NCBI RefSeq assembly: GCF_001279775.1
Contig: NZ_LGDG01000258.1
Coordinates: 1-62,917 of the forward strand
Origin: Streptomyces sp. MMG1533
GTDB taxonomy: Bacteria > Actinomycetota > Actinomycetes > Streptomycetales > Streptomycetaceae
Direction: 5' to 3'
Length of the DNA: 62,917 nucleotides
The position numbers and the translations under genes are program-made. The notes below the pieces were generated by a model. The model was not told the origin of the DNA. It made no database searches and saw only the letters and a program-made list of their open reading frames with translations. Shown here one piece after another: positions 8,247-17,696 of this stretch. Position 1 is the stretch's first letter. Every line of letters begins with the position of its first letter.

Positions 8247-10496
8247 ATGGCGAACGGAGATATACGGGTACGGGGCCTGGCCGCCCGGGCAGGCGGCTGG
8301 AGTGCCCGACACCGATGGGCCGCCGTCGGCATCTGGGTGCTGTTCGTCGTCCTGGCGATGGGGCTCGGTTCGGCGGCCGGCCGGGTCGACGTGAAGGACA
8401 GCGACCAGCTGAAGGGGGAGACGCACACCGCCGCGAAGATCATCGAGGACGCCGGCATCGACGAACCGGCCGGTGAGACCGTACTGATCCAGGCGAAGGA
8501 CGGCGGCGTCAAAGCCACGGACGCCGAGTTCAGGGCCGCCGTCACCGCGGTCGTGGAGGCGGTCGAGGGGACCGGCAAGGTCACGGACGTGACGTCGCCG
8601 TACGACACGGACACGATCTCGAAGGACGGCCGCAGCGCGCTGGTGCAGTTCGACATGCGCGGCGACGCGGAGACCGCGGGCGAGCGGGTCGAGCCCGTAC
8701 TGAAGGCCGTCGAGGGGGTTCAGAAGGACCACGAGTCGCTGCGGATCGAGGAGATCGGCGGCGCCAGCATGATGAAGACGTTCGACGACGCGTTCGGGGA
8801 CGACTTCCAGAAGGCCGAGTACTCCGCGGTGCCGGTGGCCCTCGGCATTCTGCTCATCGCCTTCGGCGCGCTGGTGGCCGCGCTGCTGCCGGTGGCGCTG
8901 GCGGTCACCGCGATCATGGCGACGATGGGCCTGATGGGCCTCGTCAGCCATGTGATGCCGATGAGTGACACCGCCAACTCCGTGATGCTGCTGGTCGGTC
9001 TGGCCGTCGGCGTCGACTACTGCCTGTTCTACCTGCGCCGCGAGCGCGAGGAGCGCGAGGCCGGACGGGACGCCCAGACGGCCCTGAGGATCGCCGCCGC
9101 GACCAGTGGCCGCGCGATCATCGTCTCGGGTGTCACGGTGTGCGTGGCGATGGCGGGCATGCTGTTCACCGGTCTCGCCGAGTTCGAGGCGATGGGCCTG
9201 GCCTCGCTGATGGTGGTGGCCGTGGCCATGGTCGGCTCCGTGACCGTGCTGCCCGCGCTGCTGTCGCTGCTGGGCGGACGGGTCGAGAAGGGCCGCATCC
9301 CGTTCCTGGGCCGTCGTCGCCGCAGCGGCAACAGCGACAGCCGGTTCTGGACGGCCGTCCTGAAGGGCGTCCTCGCCAGGCCCGTCCTCTCCGCCGTGGT
9401 GGCGGCCGGCGCGCTGCTGGCGATCGCCGCGCCCGCGGTCGGCATGAAGACCCAGAACCTCACGCTGGACCAGGAGTTCGGCGACTCGCTGCCCATCGTG
9501 CAGACCTACAACCGGGTCAACGACGCCTTCCCGGGCGGCTCCGAGCCGGCCGAGGTCGTGGTCAAGGCGGACGACATCAACGCTCCCGAAGTGCGGGACG
9601 CGCTCGCCGCCTTCAAGGAGGAGGCGGTCACCTCGGGTGCCTCGCGCGGCCCGGTCGAGATCAAACTGCACGACCAGCAGAACATCGCCTTCGTGTACGT
9701 CCCGCTGGTCGGCGGCTCCGACCTGGACAAGGCGGGCGCGAGCCTGGAGAAGCTGCGCGACGAGGTAAGGCCCGACACACTCGGCAAGGTCGACGGCGTC
9801 GAGGCGCCGATCACCGGACAGGTGGCCGGTTCGCAGGACTTCAACGACCAGTTGGCCGGAGCCGTCATCCCGGTCTTCGCGTTCGTCGTGGTCTTCGCCT
9901 TCGTGCTGATGCTGCTGTCGTTCCGCTCGCTGACGGTCGCGATCACCTCGATCCTGCTGAACCTGCTGTCGGTGGGCGCGGCGTACGGCATCCTCGTCGC
10001 CGTCTTCCAGCACGGCTGGGGCGCGTCCCTGGTGGGCGCGGAGGGCGTCGGCGCCATCATCACCTGGCTGCCGCTGTTCCTCTTCGTGATCCTGTTCGGC
10101 CTGTCGATGGACTACCACGTGTTCGTGGTCTCGCGGATCCGCGAGGCGCGGCTGCGCGGCCGTACGACGAGGGACGCGATCCAGCACGGCGTGGTCACCA
10201 CGGCCGGGGTCGTCACCAGCGCCGCGGTCATCATGGTCGCCGTGTTCGCGATCTTCGGCACGCTGTCCATGCAGTCCATGAAGCAGATGGGCGTCGGCCT
10301 CGCGGCCGCGGTGCTGATCGACGCGACGATCATCCGGGGCGTGCTGCTCCCGGCGGTGATGGCCCTGCTCGGCGAGCGCAACTGGTACCTGCCGAAGTGG
10401 CTGCACCGGCTGCCCGACCTGACCCACGACGAGGCGCCGGAGGCGGTGGCCCGGCCCGTGGCACGGGACGACGAGGGTGAGCGGCTGGGGGTCTGA
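8247..10496 (+). CDS. MMPL-family RND transporter
   Basis: A 749-residue integral membrane protein. It has an N-terminal membrane helix, a large extracellular loop, a block of helices (FGALVAALLPVALAVTAIMATMGLMG; GLAVGVDYCLFYLRREREER), then a second loop and helix block (LFGLSMDYHVFVVSRIREARLRG). The paired GxxxDY motifs in helices 4 and 10 are the MMPL proton-relay signature. Such pumps export lipids or small hydrophobic compounds; the substrate is not evident. ATG 8247 is preferred over 8202, with GAGGGGG about 10 nt upstream. A strong terminator follows. Confidence 0.9.
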   Translation: MANGDIRVRGLAARAGGWSARHRWAAVGIWVLFVVLAMGLGSAAGRVDVKDSDQLKGETHTAAKIIEDAGIDEPAGETVLIQAKDGGVKATDAEFRAAVTAVVEAVEGTGKVTDVTSPYDTDTISKDGRSALVQFDMRGDAETAGERVEPVLKAVEGVQKDHESLRIEEIGGASMMKTFDDAFGDDFQKAEYSAVPVALGILLIAFGALVAALLPVALAVTAIMATMGLMGLVSHVMPMSDTANSVMLLVGLAVGVDYCLFYLRREREEREAGRDAQTALRIAAATSGRAIIVSGVTVCVAMAGMLFTGLAEFEAMGLASLMVVAVAMVGSVTVLPALLSLLGGRVEKGRIPFLGRRRRSGNSDSRFWTAVLKGVLARPVLSAVVAAGALLAIAAPAVGMKTQNLTLDQEFGDSLPIVQTYNRVNDAFPGGSEPAEVVVKADDINAPEVRDALAAFKEEAVTSGASRGPVEIKLHDQQNIAFVYVPLVGGSDLDKAGASLEKLRDEVRPDTLGKVDGVEAPITGQVAGSQDFNDQLAGAVIPVFAFVVVFAFVLMLLSFRSLTVAITSILLNLLSVGAAYGILVAVFQHGWGASLVGAEGVGAIITWLPLFLFVILFGLSMDYHVFVVSRIREARLRGRTTRDAIQHGVVTTAGVVTSAAVIMVAVFAIFGTLSMQSMKQMGVGLAAAVLIDATIIRGVLLPAVMALLGERNWYLPKWLHRLPDLTHDEAPEAVARPVARDDEGERLGV

Positions 10497-10510
10497 GCCC
10501 CCTTGTGACC

Positions 10511-10547
10511 GAGGGCCCGTTGGCTGCCGGGGAGCCAACGGGCCCTC
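10511..10547. terminator. Bidirectional terminator hairpin
   Basis: GAGGGCCCGTTGGCT (10511-10525) and AGCCAACGGGCCCTC (10533-10547) form a perfect 15-bp stem with a 7-nt loop. It lies between the convergent MMPL and glycosyltransferase genes, 14 nt after the MMPL stop codon. Confidence 0.85.
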
Positions 10548-10563
10548 TTCCGTGCCCGCTGCC

Positions 10564-11769
10564 CTATGCCTGGCGTACCGGCAGTTCGGCCTCGATGAGA
10601 TCGGCCGCCCGGCGGGTGCCGCCCTCCCCCGCCATCCCCGCCTGGACGTCCTTCAGCCGGCGGGCGACCTCGGGGTCGTCGACCAGTGCGAGGGCGGCCT
10701 CCCGCAGCGCCTCGGCGGTCGCCTCCTCCGTGTCGATACGGCGGGCCACGCCCAGGCCCTGGAGCATGTCCGCGTTGCCGAACTGGTCGACGGCCTGCGG
10801 TACGGCGATCATCGGCGTCCCCGTGGCCAGGCCCTCCTGGCTGCCGCCCGCACCGGCGTGCGTGACGAACAGGTCGGCCTGCTTGAGGATCGCCAACTGC
10901 GGTACCCAGGAGCGCACTTCGACGTTCGCGGGGACGTCCCCCAGCTCGGCCGGGTCCACCTGCCTGCCGATCTGCAGCACCAGGTGCCAGCCCGGCAGCT
11001 CACCGAACGCCTTGACGCACTCCCGGTAGAAGCCGGGCTCCTTGGTGAAGGAGGACCCGAGCGACACCAGGACCACCTTCTCGGCGCCGGCCGGACGCCG
11101 CCAGTCGCCCTCGGTGGTGCGGTCGCCCTGGCAGGCGCCGACGAAGGTGTACACGGCCTCGTCGACCCGGTCGGCGTTCGGCTGCAGCGCCCTGGGGATC
11201 AGGACGATGGAGCGGGCGGGACGGCCGGTGAACGGGTCGGGGTGTTCGGTGATCCCGTTCTCCTCCAGCCAGGCGTGGAAGCGGGCGTAGTAGGCCTGTC
11301 CGCGCTCGGTCTGCTTCGGCTCCGCCCACATCGGCTCGGCCACCTCCTCCTCGTAGCCCTCCCATGCGACGAGGTTCGGCGACAGGGAGACCGCGGGCAC
11401 GCCCCAGCGGTGGGCGAGGACGCGGGCCGGGTAGGAGGTGATGTCGTGCAGCACGAGGTCCGGTTCGTCGCCCTCGTACGCCTCGATGAGCTGTGGCAGC
11501 GCCTGGATCGCGTCGGCCAGGAAGGGCTCGACGTTGTCCAGGAGGGTGGTGCCCCAGGCCTCCGGGTCGTCGTCGGGCCCGGGCAGAGCAGAGTTCCAGG
11601 GCTTCACCTCGGCACCGGTCTCGGCGACCTTCTCGGCGAACAGGGGTGGAATCGCGTACGTGACCCGGTGACCGCGCGTCACGAGCTCGCGGATCACTTC
11701 GAGACTCGGGTTCACGTGGCCGTGGGCGGCGATGGAGAACATGGCGATGTGAGCGGGGCGACTGGTCAT
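10564..11769 (-). CDS. mgt: OleD/Mgt-like macrolide glycosyltransferase
   Basis: A 401-residue GT1-family enzyme. The N-terminal acceptor domain begins [20 protein letters not shown]. The C-terminal nucleotide-sugar site reads [20 protein letters not shown] followed by [10 protein letters not shown]. The whole sequence strongly resembles OleD and Mgt of Streptomyces, which glucosylate and so inactivate macrolides using UDP-glucose. A role in detoxifying macrolides or related natural products is therefore likely. ATG 11769 is chosen; an upstream in-frame start would add 19 unrelated residues. A 14-bp palindrome at 11789-11802 lies in its promoter. No antibiotic cluster is adjacent. Confidence 0.9.
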   Translation of the reverse strand: MTSRPAHIAMFSIAAHGHVNPSLEVIRELVTRGHRVTYAIPPLFAEKVAETGAEVKPWNSALPGPDDDPEAWGTTLLDNVEPFLADAIQALPQLIEAYEGDEPDLVLHDITSYPARVLAHRWGVPAVSLSPNLVAWEGYEEEVAEPMWAEPKQTERGQAYYARFHAWLEENGITEHPDPFTGRPARSIVLIPRALQPNADRVDEAVYTFVGACQGDRTTEGDWRRPAGAEKVVLVSLGSSFTKEPGFYRECVKAFGELPGWHLVLQIGRQVDPAELGDVPANVEVRSWVPQLAILKQADLFVTHAGAGGSQEGLATGTPMIAVPQAVDQFGNADMLQGLGVARRIDTEEATAEALREAALALVDDPEVARRLKDVQAGMAGEGGTRRAADLIEAELPVRQA

Positions 11770-11788
11770 GCCGTCGACCGTATGCGAG

Positions 11789-11802
11789 ACGAGACGTCTC
11801 GT
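11789..11802. promoter_or_regulatory. Palindromic operator candidate upstream of the glycosyltransferase
   Basis: ACGAGACGTCTCGT is a perfect 14-bp palindrome 20 nt upstream of the glycosyltransferase start. An extra AGACG lies on one side (CGAGACGAGACGTCTCG). Its size and symmetry suit a TetR-family repressor. No regulator gene is adjacent, so any such regulator acts from elsewhere. Confidence 0.5.
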
Positions 11803-11831
11803 ACAATCTGTTTTCCGGGATGCCACCGCGG

Positions 11832-12401
11832 TCAGCCGTCGGAACAGCTCGCACCGGCCCCCTTGACGGGTCGGCCGCCCGCGCCCGTGACGGTCACCGG
11901 CAACGGTTCGCCCCCGGGGTCGGCGACGCGCTGCGCCCAGAGGGCCGTGCAGACCAGCTGGTCCACCGCGAGGCGGGTCAACTCCTCCAGGCCTGGGGAG
12001 AGTTCGATCGACACCCGGTCATCCTCTGCCACCACCTTCACGAGGTCCGCCGCAGCTACCTCCCGCGGCACCTCGGTCGGGCCGTCGGTGGCCGGGGCCG
12101 CCGGTGCGGCTGCCTGGAAGTGACCCGCCACCGGCAGGAGGGTGGTCAGGCGCTTGACGCGTTCCGCCTCGGTCGGGCCCTCGAGCAGTACCTCCACCGC
12201 CGACTCGACCTCGACCGGCGCGACGGTCCTGCGGGGGACCGCGACCAGGGCGCCGTCCGCCACGAGGTAGACCCGCACCGTCGGCACCGCCCCACTGGCG
12301 GGCCCACCCGCCTCCACCACGCCGGTGGCGGGGATGCCACAGGAGACGAGCGTGCACAGGGCGGGCACCGCCAGCAGCACGGCTCGGCGCACGGCCCTCA
12401 C
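11832..12401 (-). CDS. GerMN-domain lipoprotein of a two-component operon
   Basis: A 189-residue lipoprotein: signal peptide with lipobox TLVSC (Cys21), then one GerMN-like domain ([41 protein letters not shown]). GerMN domains occur in LpqB, encoded beside the MtrAB two-component system, and in spore germination proteins. The GTG start overlaps the sensor kinase stop by 4 nt (GTGA), so translation is coupled and a role as extracytoplasmic partner of the kinase is likely. It lacks the C-terminal beta-propeller of full-length LpqB. Confidence 0.75.
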   Translation of the reverse strand: MRAVRRAVLLAVPALCTLVSCGIPATGVVEAGGPASGAVPTVRVYLVADGALVAVPRRTVAPVEVESAVEVLLEGPTEAERVKRLTTLLPVAGHFQAAAPAAPATDGPTEVPREVAAADLVKVVAEDDRVSIELSPGLEELTRLAVDQLVCTALWAQRVADPGGEPLPVTVTGAGGRPVKGAGASCSDG

Positions 12402-13891
12402 CGTCCGCTCCTCTGCGTGGTCGACCCGTCCCGCCGCAGCGGGAATTCCACGGTGAAGACCGCGCCGCCCTCCGGACGGTTCGCCGCCCGGACGGTACCG
12501 CCGTGCATCCGGACGTTCTCCGCCGTGATGGCGAGGCCCAGGCCGCTGCCCTCGGTCCGGGTGCGGGCGGCGTCCGACTTGTAGAAGCGCTCGAAGACGT
12601 GGGGCAGCACGCTGTCGGGGATGCCGGGTCCGCTGTCCAGCACCTCGATGATCGCCAGCCCTTCCCCGCCTTCGTGCAGACGCAGTCGGACGGGTCGGGC
12701 ACCGTGCCGCAGCGCGTTGCCGACGAGGTTCGCGACGACGACGTCGAGGCGGCGCGGGTCGACCCGTCCGCGCAGCACATCGGGCGGCGGCAGGTGGACG
12801 TCCACCAGGTCCGTCCAGGCGCGGGCGGCGAGCGTGCGCCGCAGCGACTCGGCGAGGTCGATCTCGTCCAGGTGCAGCACCACCGCGCCCGCGTCGAAGC
12901 GGGAGATCTCCATCAGGTCGTCCACCAGACGGGCCAGTTTCACGGTCTCCTCGCTGATCAGCCGGACCGCGGTGGCGGTGTCGGGGTCGAGGTGGGCGGC
13001 GTCCTCGTCGAGGACGTCGGTGACCGCCGACATGGCGGCCAGCGGGGTGCGCAGTTCGTGCGAGACGTCCGCGGCGAACCGGCGGGCCCGCGCCTCCATG
13101 CCGCGCAGTTCGGCCACCGACTCCTCCAGGGCGGCGGCCGTCTCGTTGAACGTGTGCGACAGATCGGCGAGTTCGTCGGAGCCGTCGACGGCGAGCCGGG
13201 TGTCCAGCCGCCCCTCGGCGATGCTGCGCGTGGCGTGCCGCAGCGCTCGCACCGGCCGCAGCACCCCGCGGGCGGCGAGCAGCGCGAGCAGCACGGCGAG
13301 ACCGAGGGCGGGCACGGTGGCCCGTTCGACGGCGGTGACCAGGGCGTCGACGTAGGCCTGTTCCGTGGTCTGCGGCACGGTGAGAAACACCTGGATGCCG
13401 GAGGCGGGGCCACTCGCGGCGGTGCCGGCGGTGAAGGTGACCGACATGCCGACGACGAGGGAGGTGTGGTCGCCGCTGTCCACCCGCTGGAAGACGGTGG
13501 CCGTGCTTCGGTCCACGGCCGCGCGCAGGGCCGGCGTCAGTTCCTCGAACGGATCGTCCGGGGCGGAGGTGACGCTCAGTCCACCGTAGGCGACCAGCAC
13601 CCGCCAGGTCCTGGCGGGTTCGGCGCCGGCCACCTCGATCGCGAACCGCTGCAGCGCGAACTCGCCCGGGGGAACGTCGAGTTCGGGGGCGAGCCGGTCC
13701 ACCTGGGTCCGCAGCAGCTTGATCACGGTGTCCTGGCTCTGCTGGAGCACTCCCGTGCGCGCCTCCCGGAAGGTCAGCGCACCGGTGGTCGCGGCGGTGA
13801 GCGCGGCGACCAGCGCGAACGCCACCACCAACCGCATGCGCAGGCCGCGCAGTTGAGGGACTCTGACGTGGGTTCTCAGCACGCGTCTCAC
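12398..13891 (-). CDS. Sensor histidine kinase
   Basis: A 497-residue membrane kinase. The first membrane helix is near residues 19-40, followed by an extracellular sensor of about 140 residues and a second helix (VPALGLAVLLALLAARGVL). HAMP domain then follows, then HisKA with phospho-acceptor His near 278 in FAADVSHELRTPLAAM. The N-box is ANLVGNALRHG, and the G-boxes are DSGPGIPD and GSGLGLAI. The GTG start at 13891 overlaps the response regulator stop (GTGA), which decides the start. It should phosphorylate the co-encoded OmpR-type regulator in response to an envelope signal; the signal is unknown. Confidence 0.88.
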   Translation of the reverse strand: MRRVLRTHVRVPQLRGLRMRLVVAFALVAALTAATTGALTFREARTGVLQQSQDTVIKLLRTQVDRLAPELDVPPGEFALQRFAIEVAGAEPARTWRVLVAYGGLSVTSAPDDPFEELTPALRAAVDRSTATVFQRVDSGDHTSLVVGMSVTFTAGTAASGPASGIQVFLTVPQTTEQAYVDALVTAVERATVPALGLAVLLALLAARGVLRPVRALRHATRSIAEGRLDTRLAVDGSDELADLSHTFNETAAALEESVAELRGMEARARRFAADVSHELRTPLAAMSAVTDVLDEDAAHLDPDTATAVRLISEETVKLARLVDDLMEISRFDAGAVVLHLDEIDLAESLRRTLAARAWTDLVDVHLPPPDVLRGRVDPRRLDVVVANLVGNALRHGARPVRLRLHEGGEGLAIIEVLDSGPGIPDSVLPHVFERFYKSDAARTRTEGSGLGLAITAENVRMHGGTVRAANRPEGGAVFTVEFPLRRDGSTTQRSGR

Positions 13892-14580
13892 CGGGCGGCG
13901 AAGCGGTAGCCGAAGCCGCGCACGGTCTGGATGTAGCGGGGCTCGCGCGAAGGTTCGCCCATCTTGGCGCGCAGCCGTTTGACGCAGGCGTCCACCAGGC
14001 GCGCGTCGCCGTGGTAGCTGTGTTCCCAGACCGCCTCCAGGAGTTGCTGCCGGCTGAACACCTGACCGGGCGAGGCGGACAGGGTGAGCAGCAACCGCAG
14101 TTCGGACGGGGCGAGCGAGACCGGCGCGCCCCGCAAGGTGACCGAGAGACCGGCCCGGTCGACGGCGAGGTCCCCATACGTGTCGATCTTCGGTATGCCG
14201 CCGTCGGCGGGCGCCCCGGCCGCCCGGCGCAGGACGGCACGGATGCGCGCCGCCAGTACCCGTGCCTGCACGGGCTTGACCACGTAGTCGTCGGCTCCGG
14301 CTTCCAGTCCTACGACGATGTCCTCGTCGTCGCCCCGCGCGGTCGCCATGATGATCGGCAGCGTCTGATCGAGGGCACGTATCCCACGGCACACGTCCAG
14401 GCCGGGCATGCCGGGCAGCATCAGATCCAGCACCACGACGTCCGGCCGGAAGGACCGCAGCCGCTCCAAGCCCTCCTCGCCCGTCTCGGCGGCGGCGACG
14501 TCGTGGCTCTGGCGACGCAGCGCGAGGCCGACGCCCTCCCGCACGGCACGGTCGTCTTCGATCAGCAGAACGCGTGGCAT
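13888..14580 (-). CDS. OmpR-family response regulator
   Basis: A 230-residue regulator. The receiver domain has acidic pocket EDD (residues 8-10), phospho-acceptor Asp52 in VVVLDLMLPGMPG, and conserved Lys near 101 in DDYVVKPV. The C-terminal winged-helix Trans_reg_C domain includes LLLTLSASPGQVFSRQQLLEAVW and YIQTVRGFGYRFA. It is first in a three-gene operon with the sensor kinase and GerMN lipoprotein, all joined by 4-nt overlaps. It is divergent from the DUF3152 gene, which it may also control (inference from the shared 139-nt gap). Confidence 0.9.
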   Translation of the reverse strand: MPRVLLIEDDRAVREGVGLALRRQSHDVAAAETGEEGLERLRSFRPDVVVLDLMLPGMPGLDVCRGIRALDQTLPIIMATARGDDEDIVVGLEAGADDYVVKPVQARVLAARIRAVLRRAAGAPADGGIPKIDTYGDLAVDRAGLSVTLRGAPVSLAPSELRLLLTLSASPGQVFSRQQLLEAVWEHSYHGDARLVDACVKRLRAKMGEPSREPRYIQTVRGFGYRFAAR

Positions 14581-14719
14581 GCGCTCAGTATCCGCACGTC
14601 CTCCACATGTCCGGGGCTCTGTTACCGGATGATCACATGAGGCCCCATCGAGGGGCCGTTACCGTTTCGTTGTCATCCGGGCCAGATCCGATCACATCGC
14701 GGTCACAGCCTGAACGACC

Positions 14720-15577
14720 ATGACCGCGCACCGAGCAGCTCCGTCCCGCACCCGCCGCCGTAGGAGCGCCCACGCATCCACGCGCGGGCGGAAGGGGCCG
14801 CTGTGGGGAGGACTGGCCGCGCTGGCCCTCCTCGGAGCCACCGGATTCGCGGCCGTGGGATGGACGTCCGCGGACCGGCCCGACTCCGCCGCGCGGCCCG
14901 AGCCCACCGGGCGCGCGGCGTCCGGCCCCGCCCCGCCCAGCCCGTCCGTGAGCCCGCCGAGCCCCACCGTCAGCCCGTCCCGTCCGTCCGCCGACCCCTC
15001 CGAGCCGGTCATCCCGGCCACGGGACCGGGCACCTTCACGACCGCCTCCGGCACAAGCGCCAAGGTGGGGACGGGAAGGGTCCTGCGCTACCGGGTCCAG
15101 GTCGAGGACGGCCTGAAGCTGTCCGCCGCGGCGGTCGCCGAGCAGGTGGAGCGCATCCTCGCCGACCGGCGCGGCTGGACGGCGGACGGCCACTCGGCGT
15201 TCCAGCGGGTCTCGGGCACCGCCACCGACTTCGTCGTACGCGTCGCGACACCCGGGACCGTGGACAAGATCTGCGGGCAGTACGGGCTGGACACCGGCGG
15301 CGAGGTCAACTGCAACGTGGCCAAGAACGTCATGGTCAACCTCAAGCGCTGGGAGCTGGCGACGCCCGTGTACGCCAAGGACGTGACGTCCTATCGGGCG
15401 CTGATCATCAATCACGAGGTCGGCCACTTCCTCGGACACGGCCACGTCGGCTGTCCCGGCCCGGGCAGACCGGCTCCCGCGATGATGCAGCAGATCAAGG
15501 GCATGCACGGCTGCGTGCCCAACGTCTGGCCGTACGACGACGACGGGCAGTACGTCACCGGCCCCGCCGATCCCTGA
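14720..15577 (+). CDS. DUF3152 family protein, possible membrane-anchored metalloprotease
   Basis: A 285-residue protein. A basic N-terminus precedes one membrane segment (GGLAALALLGATGFAAVGW, about 29-48), then a Pro/Ser-rich linker, then the DUF3152 domain from about 110. The motif HEVGHFLGHGHVGC (His232, Glu233, His236, His242) is a zincin-type HExxHxxxxxH signature, although the family has no proven activity. The active domain would lie outside the membrane. It is divergently transcribed from the two-component operon. Confidence 0.8.
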   Translation: MTAHRAAPSRTRRRRSAHASTRGRKGPLWGGLAALALLGATGFAAVGWTSADRPDSAARPEPTGRAASGPAPPSPSVSPPSPTVSPSRPSADPSEPVIPATGPGTFTTASGTSAKVGTGRVLRYRVQVEDGLKLSAAAVAEQVERILADRRGWTADGHSAFQRVSGTATDFVVRVATPGTVDKICGQYGLDTGGEVNCNVAKNVMVNLKRWELATPVYAKDVTSYRALIINHEVGHFLGHGHVGCPGPGRPAPAMMQQIKGMHGCVPNVWPYDDDGQYVTGPADP

Positions 15578-15588
15578 GCAGGCAGGGC

Positions 15589-16863
15589 TCAGCGCTGATA
15601 GCGGGCCAGCACCAGGTTCCCGTCCTCCTCAAGGCGTTCGCGCAGCTCGCCCAGCCCGATCGCGCCGCTGTAGTACTCCTGGAACGCGGGCGTGGCGACC
15701 TTGTCCTTCCACTCCGGATAGCCGCGCACGGACTGCGCGGGCGCCGGGCGCAGGTGCGCGGCGAGGGCGGTGCCGGTGGACCAGCCGTCCTTCGCGGTGT
15801 GCAGCGCGGGGTCCTTCAGCGCCTGGGTGCCGGTGGGCAGCATCCAGTCGCCGAGGGCGAGCCGGACCATGTTCTGGGGCCGGAGCAGGAAGTCGAGGAA
15901 CTCGACGGCCTCCTGTTTGTGCGCGCTGTCCTCGGCGACGGACAGGGTCTGCGGGCTGACGCCCTGGGTGAGCCCGTCGGCACCGGCCGGGGCGGGCAGC
16001 ACCTGCCACTCGAAGCCCTTGGGTGCCTGCTGGACGATCTGCTGACGGTAGGAGAAGCCGAGCGGCACCATCGCGTACTTGCCGCCGAAGAAGCCGGGCA
16101 GGGTGTCCGAGCCGCCGCTGCCCAGGGTCGTGGGCGAGGCACTGCGGTCGGTGTTCGCCTGGTCGTGGACGGTGCGCGGCACGGTCTGGTCCGCCGCCTC
16201 GAACCGGATCACCACCTTGCCGTCCGGACCCCGGTGGAAGAGCTGTCCGCCCGCCGAGAGCGACAGGTTGAGGGTCGCGGAGACGGGCTCCTTGAGCGGC
16301 CAGGCGACGCCGTACTTTCCGTCGCCGCTGAGCTGTTCGGTGATCTGCCGGAACTCCGCCCAGCTCCAGGGCTGTTCGGGGGTCGGGATCCGTGCGCCGG
16401 ACTCCTTCAGCCACTTCGCGTTGGCGATGAGGACGCGCGGCTCCTGGAGGAAGGGCACGCCGTAGATGCCGTCGTCGAAGGTCGCGGTGTCCCAACTGCG
16501 CTGCGGAATGTCGGACTTGAGGCGCTGGGGCAGCAATTCGGTCAGGTCGGCGAGGTAGCCGCCGTACGCGAAGTCCGCGAGGTCGTCGGAGGCGTCGTGG
16601 ATGATGTCCGGGGCCTCGCCGCCCTCGAAGGAGGTGAGGAGCTGGTCGTGGACGCTGTCCCAACTGCCCTGAACGTACTCGACCTTGACGTCCGGGTGGG
16701 TCGCGTTCCACTCCTTCACCAGCTCCTGGTTGGCCTCCACGGACTCCTGCTGCCAGGCCAGGGACTGGAAACGGAGGGTGATCCGGCCGTCCTGCGACGT
16801 GCTGCCGCCGCCGGTGCAGCCTGCCAGCAGCAGCATGAGGACGACGATCCATCGTGCGCGCAT
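15589..16863 (-). CDS. Sugar ABC transporter substrate-binding lipoprotein
   Basis: A 424-residue lipoprotein with signal peptide MRARWIVVLMLLLAGC and lipobox Cys16. It is followed by an SBP_bac_1/MalE-type fold (KVEYVQGSWDSVHDQLLTSFEGGEAPDIIHDASDDL; GIYGVPF). It should bind an oligosaccharide or similar solute for the two permeases encoded upstream. Its ATG overlaps the permease stop by 1 nt (TGATG), so it is the last gene of an operon. Binding-protein genes more often come first in such operons. No ATPase gene is present; in Streptomyces a shared ATPase such as MsiK usually serves these systems. Confidence 0.87.
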   Translation of the reverse strand: MRARWIVVLMLLLAGCTGGGSTSQDGRITLRFQSLAWQQESVEANQELVKEWNATHPDVKVEYVQGSWDSVHDQLLTSFEGGEAPDIIHDASDDLADFAYGGYLADLTELLPQRLKSDIPQRSWDTATFDDGIYGVPFLQEPRVLIANAKWLKESGARIPTPEQPWSWAEFRQITEQLSGDGKYGVAWPLKEPVSATLNLSLSAGGQLFHRGPDGKVVIRFEAADQTVPRTVHDQANTDRSASPTTLGSGGSDTLPGFFGGKYAMVPLGFSYRQQIVQQAPKGFEWQVLPAPAGADGLTQGVSPQTLSVAEDSAHKQEAVEFLDFLLRPQNMVRLALGDWMLPTGTQALKDPALHTAKDGWSTGTALAAHLRPAPAQSVRGYPEWKDKVATPAFQEYYSGAIGLGELRERLEEDGNLVLARYQR

Positions 16864-17696
16864 CAGCTCTTCACCGCCCCGGCGAGCATGCCGCCCGTGA
16901 TCCGCCGTTGGATGATCGCGAAGACGACCAGTGAGGGAAGGGTGGCGAGGAAGGCCGCGGCGGCCAGCGGGCCGAGGTCGGCGACGCCCTCCGCGCCGAT
17001 GAAGTGGGTGAGGACGACCGGCAGGGTCTGCTTCTCGGGCGTCTTCAGCAGCACCAGCGCGAAGAAGAACTCGTTCCACGCGGTGATGAACGCGAACAGC
17101 CCCGTCGCCACGATCCCCGGCGCGAGCAGCGGCGCGGTCACCGACACCAGCGTCCGCACCCGCCCGGCCCCGTCGACCGCCGCCGCCTCCTCCAGCTCGG
17201 CGGGCACGGCACGGACGTATCCGACGAGCATCCACAGCGCGAACGGCAGCGCCCACACGACGTACACCATGACCAGCCCCACCAGGGAGTTGATCATCCG
17301 CAGGTTCTTCAGCACCAGGAACAGCGGGATGATCACCAGCACCAGCGGGAACGCCTGACTGACCACCACCCACCCCGTCGCGGCCTTCGCGAGCCGGGTG
17401 CGCCGCCGGGCCATGACGTACGCCAGCGGGGTCGCGATCAGTACGGCGATCAGGGCGGCGCCGAGCGCGGCGAGCAGGGAGTTGCCCGCGGCGCGCAGCA
17501 GCGGCTGCTCGTCGAAGGCCTGCCGGAAGTTGTCGAGGGTGGGGTCCTCGGGGATCCAGGAGGGGTGCAGACTGCCCAGCTCACGCGGCGACTTGAAGGC
17601 CGTGGAGACGAGCCAGAGGAAGGGGAAGGCGAGGAAGACGAGATACGCGAGCAGGGCGGCGTACTGGCCGACCCGGCCGCCTGTACTGGTCCTCAT
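16863..17696 (-). CDS. Sugar ABC transporter permease, MalG type
   Basis: A 277-residue permease with about six membrane helices. The EAA loop is ELEEAAAVDGAGRVRTLVSVTAPLLAPGI and a typical second-permease start is YAALLAYLVFLAFPFLWLVSTAFKSP. The start ATG 17696 overlaps the upstream permease stop (ATGA), which fixes it. It pairs with the MalF-type subunit. Confidence 0.88.
   Translation of the reverse strand: MRTSTGGRVGQYAALLAYLVFLAFPFLWLVSTAFKSPRELGSLHPSWIPEDPTLDNFRQAFDEQPLLRAAGNSLLAALGAALIAVLIATPLAYVMARRRTRLAKAATGWVVVSQAFPLVLVIIPLFLVLKNLRMINSLVGLVMVYVVWALPFALWMLVGYVRAVPAELEEAAAVDGAGRVRTLVSVTAPLLAPGIVATGLFAFITAWNEFFFALVLLKTPEKQTLPVVLTHFIGAEGVADLGPLAAAAFLATLPSLVVFAIIQRRITGGMLAGAVKS

Noticed and set aside
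10564..11769. The glycosyltransferase as part of an antibiotic biosynthesis cluster
   Set aside because: No polyketide, peptide or tailoring genes are adjacent; OleD/Mgt-type detoxifying enzymes commonly stand alone.
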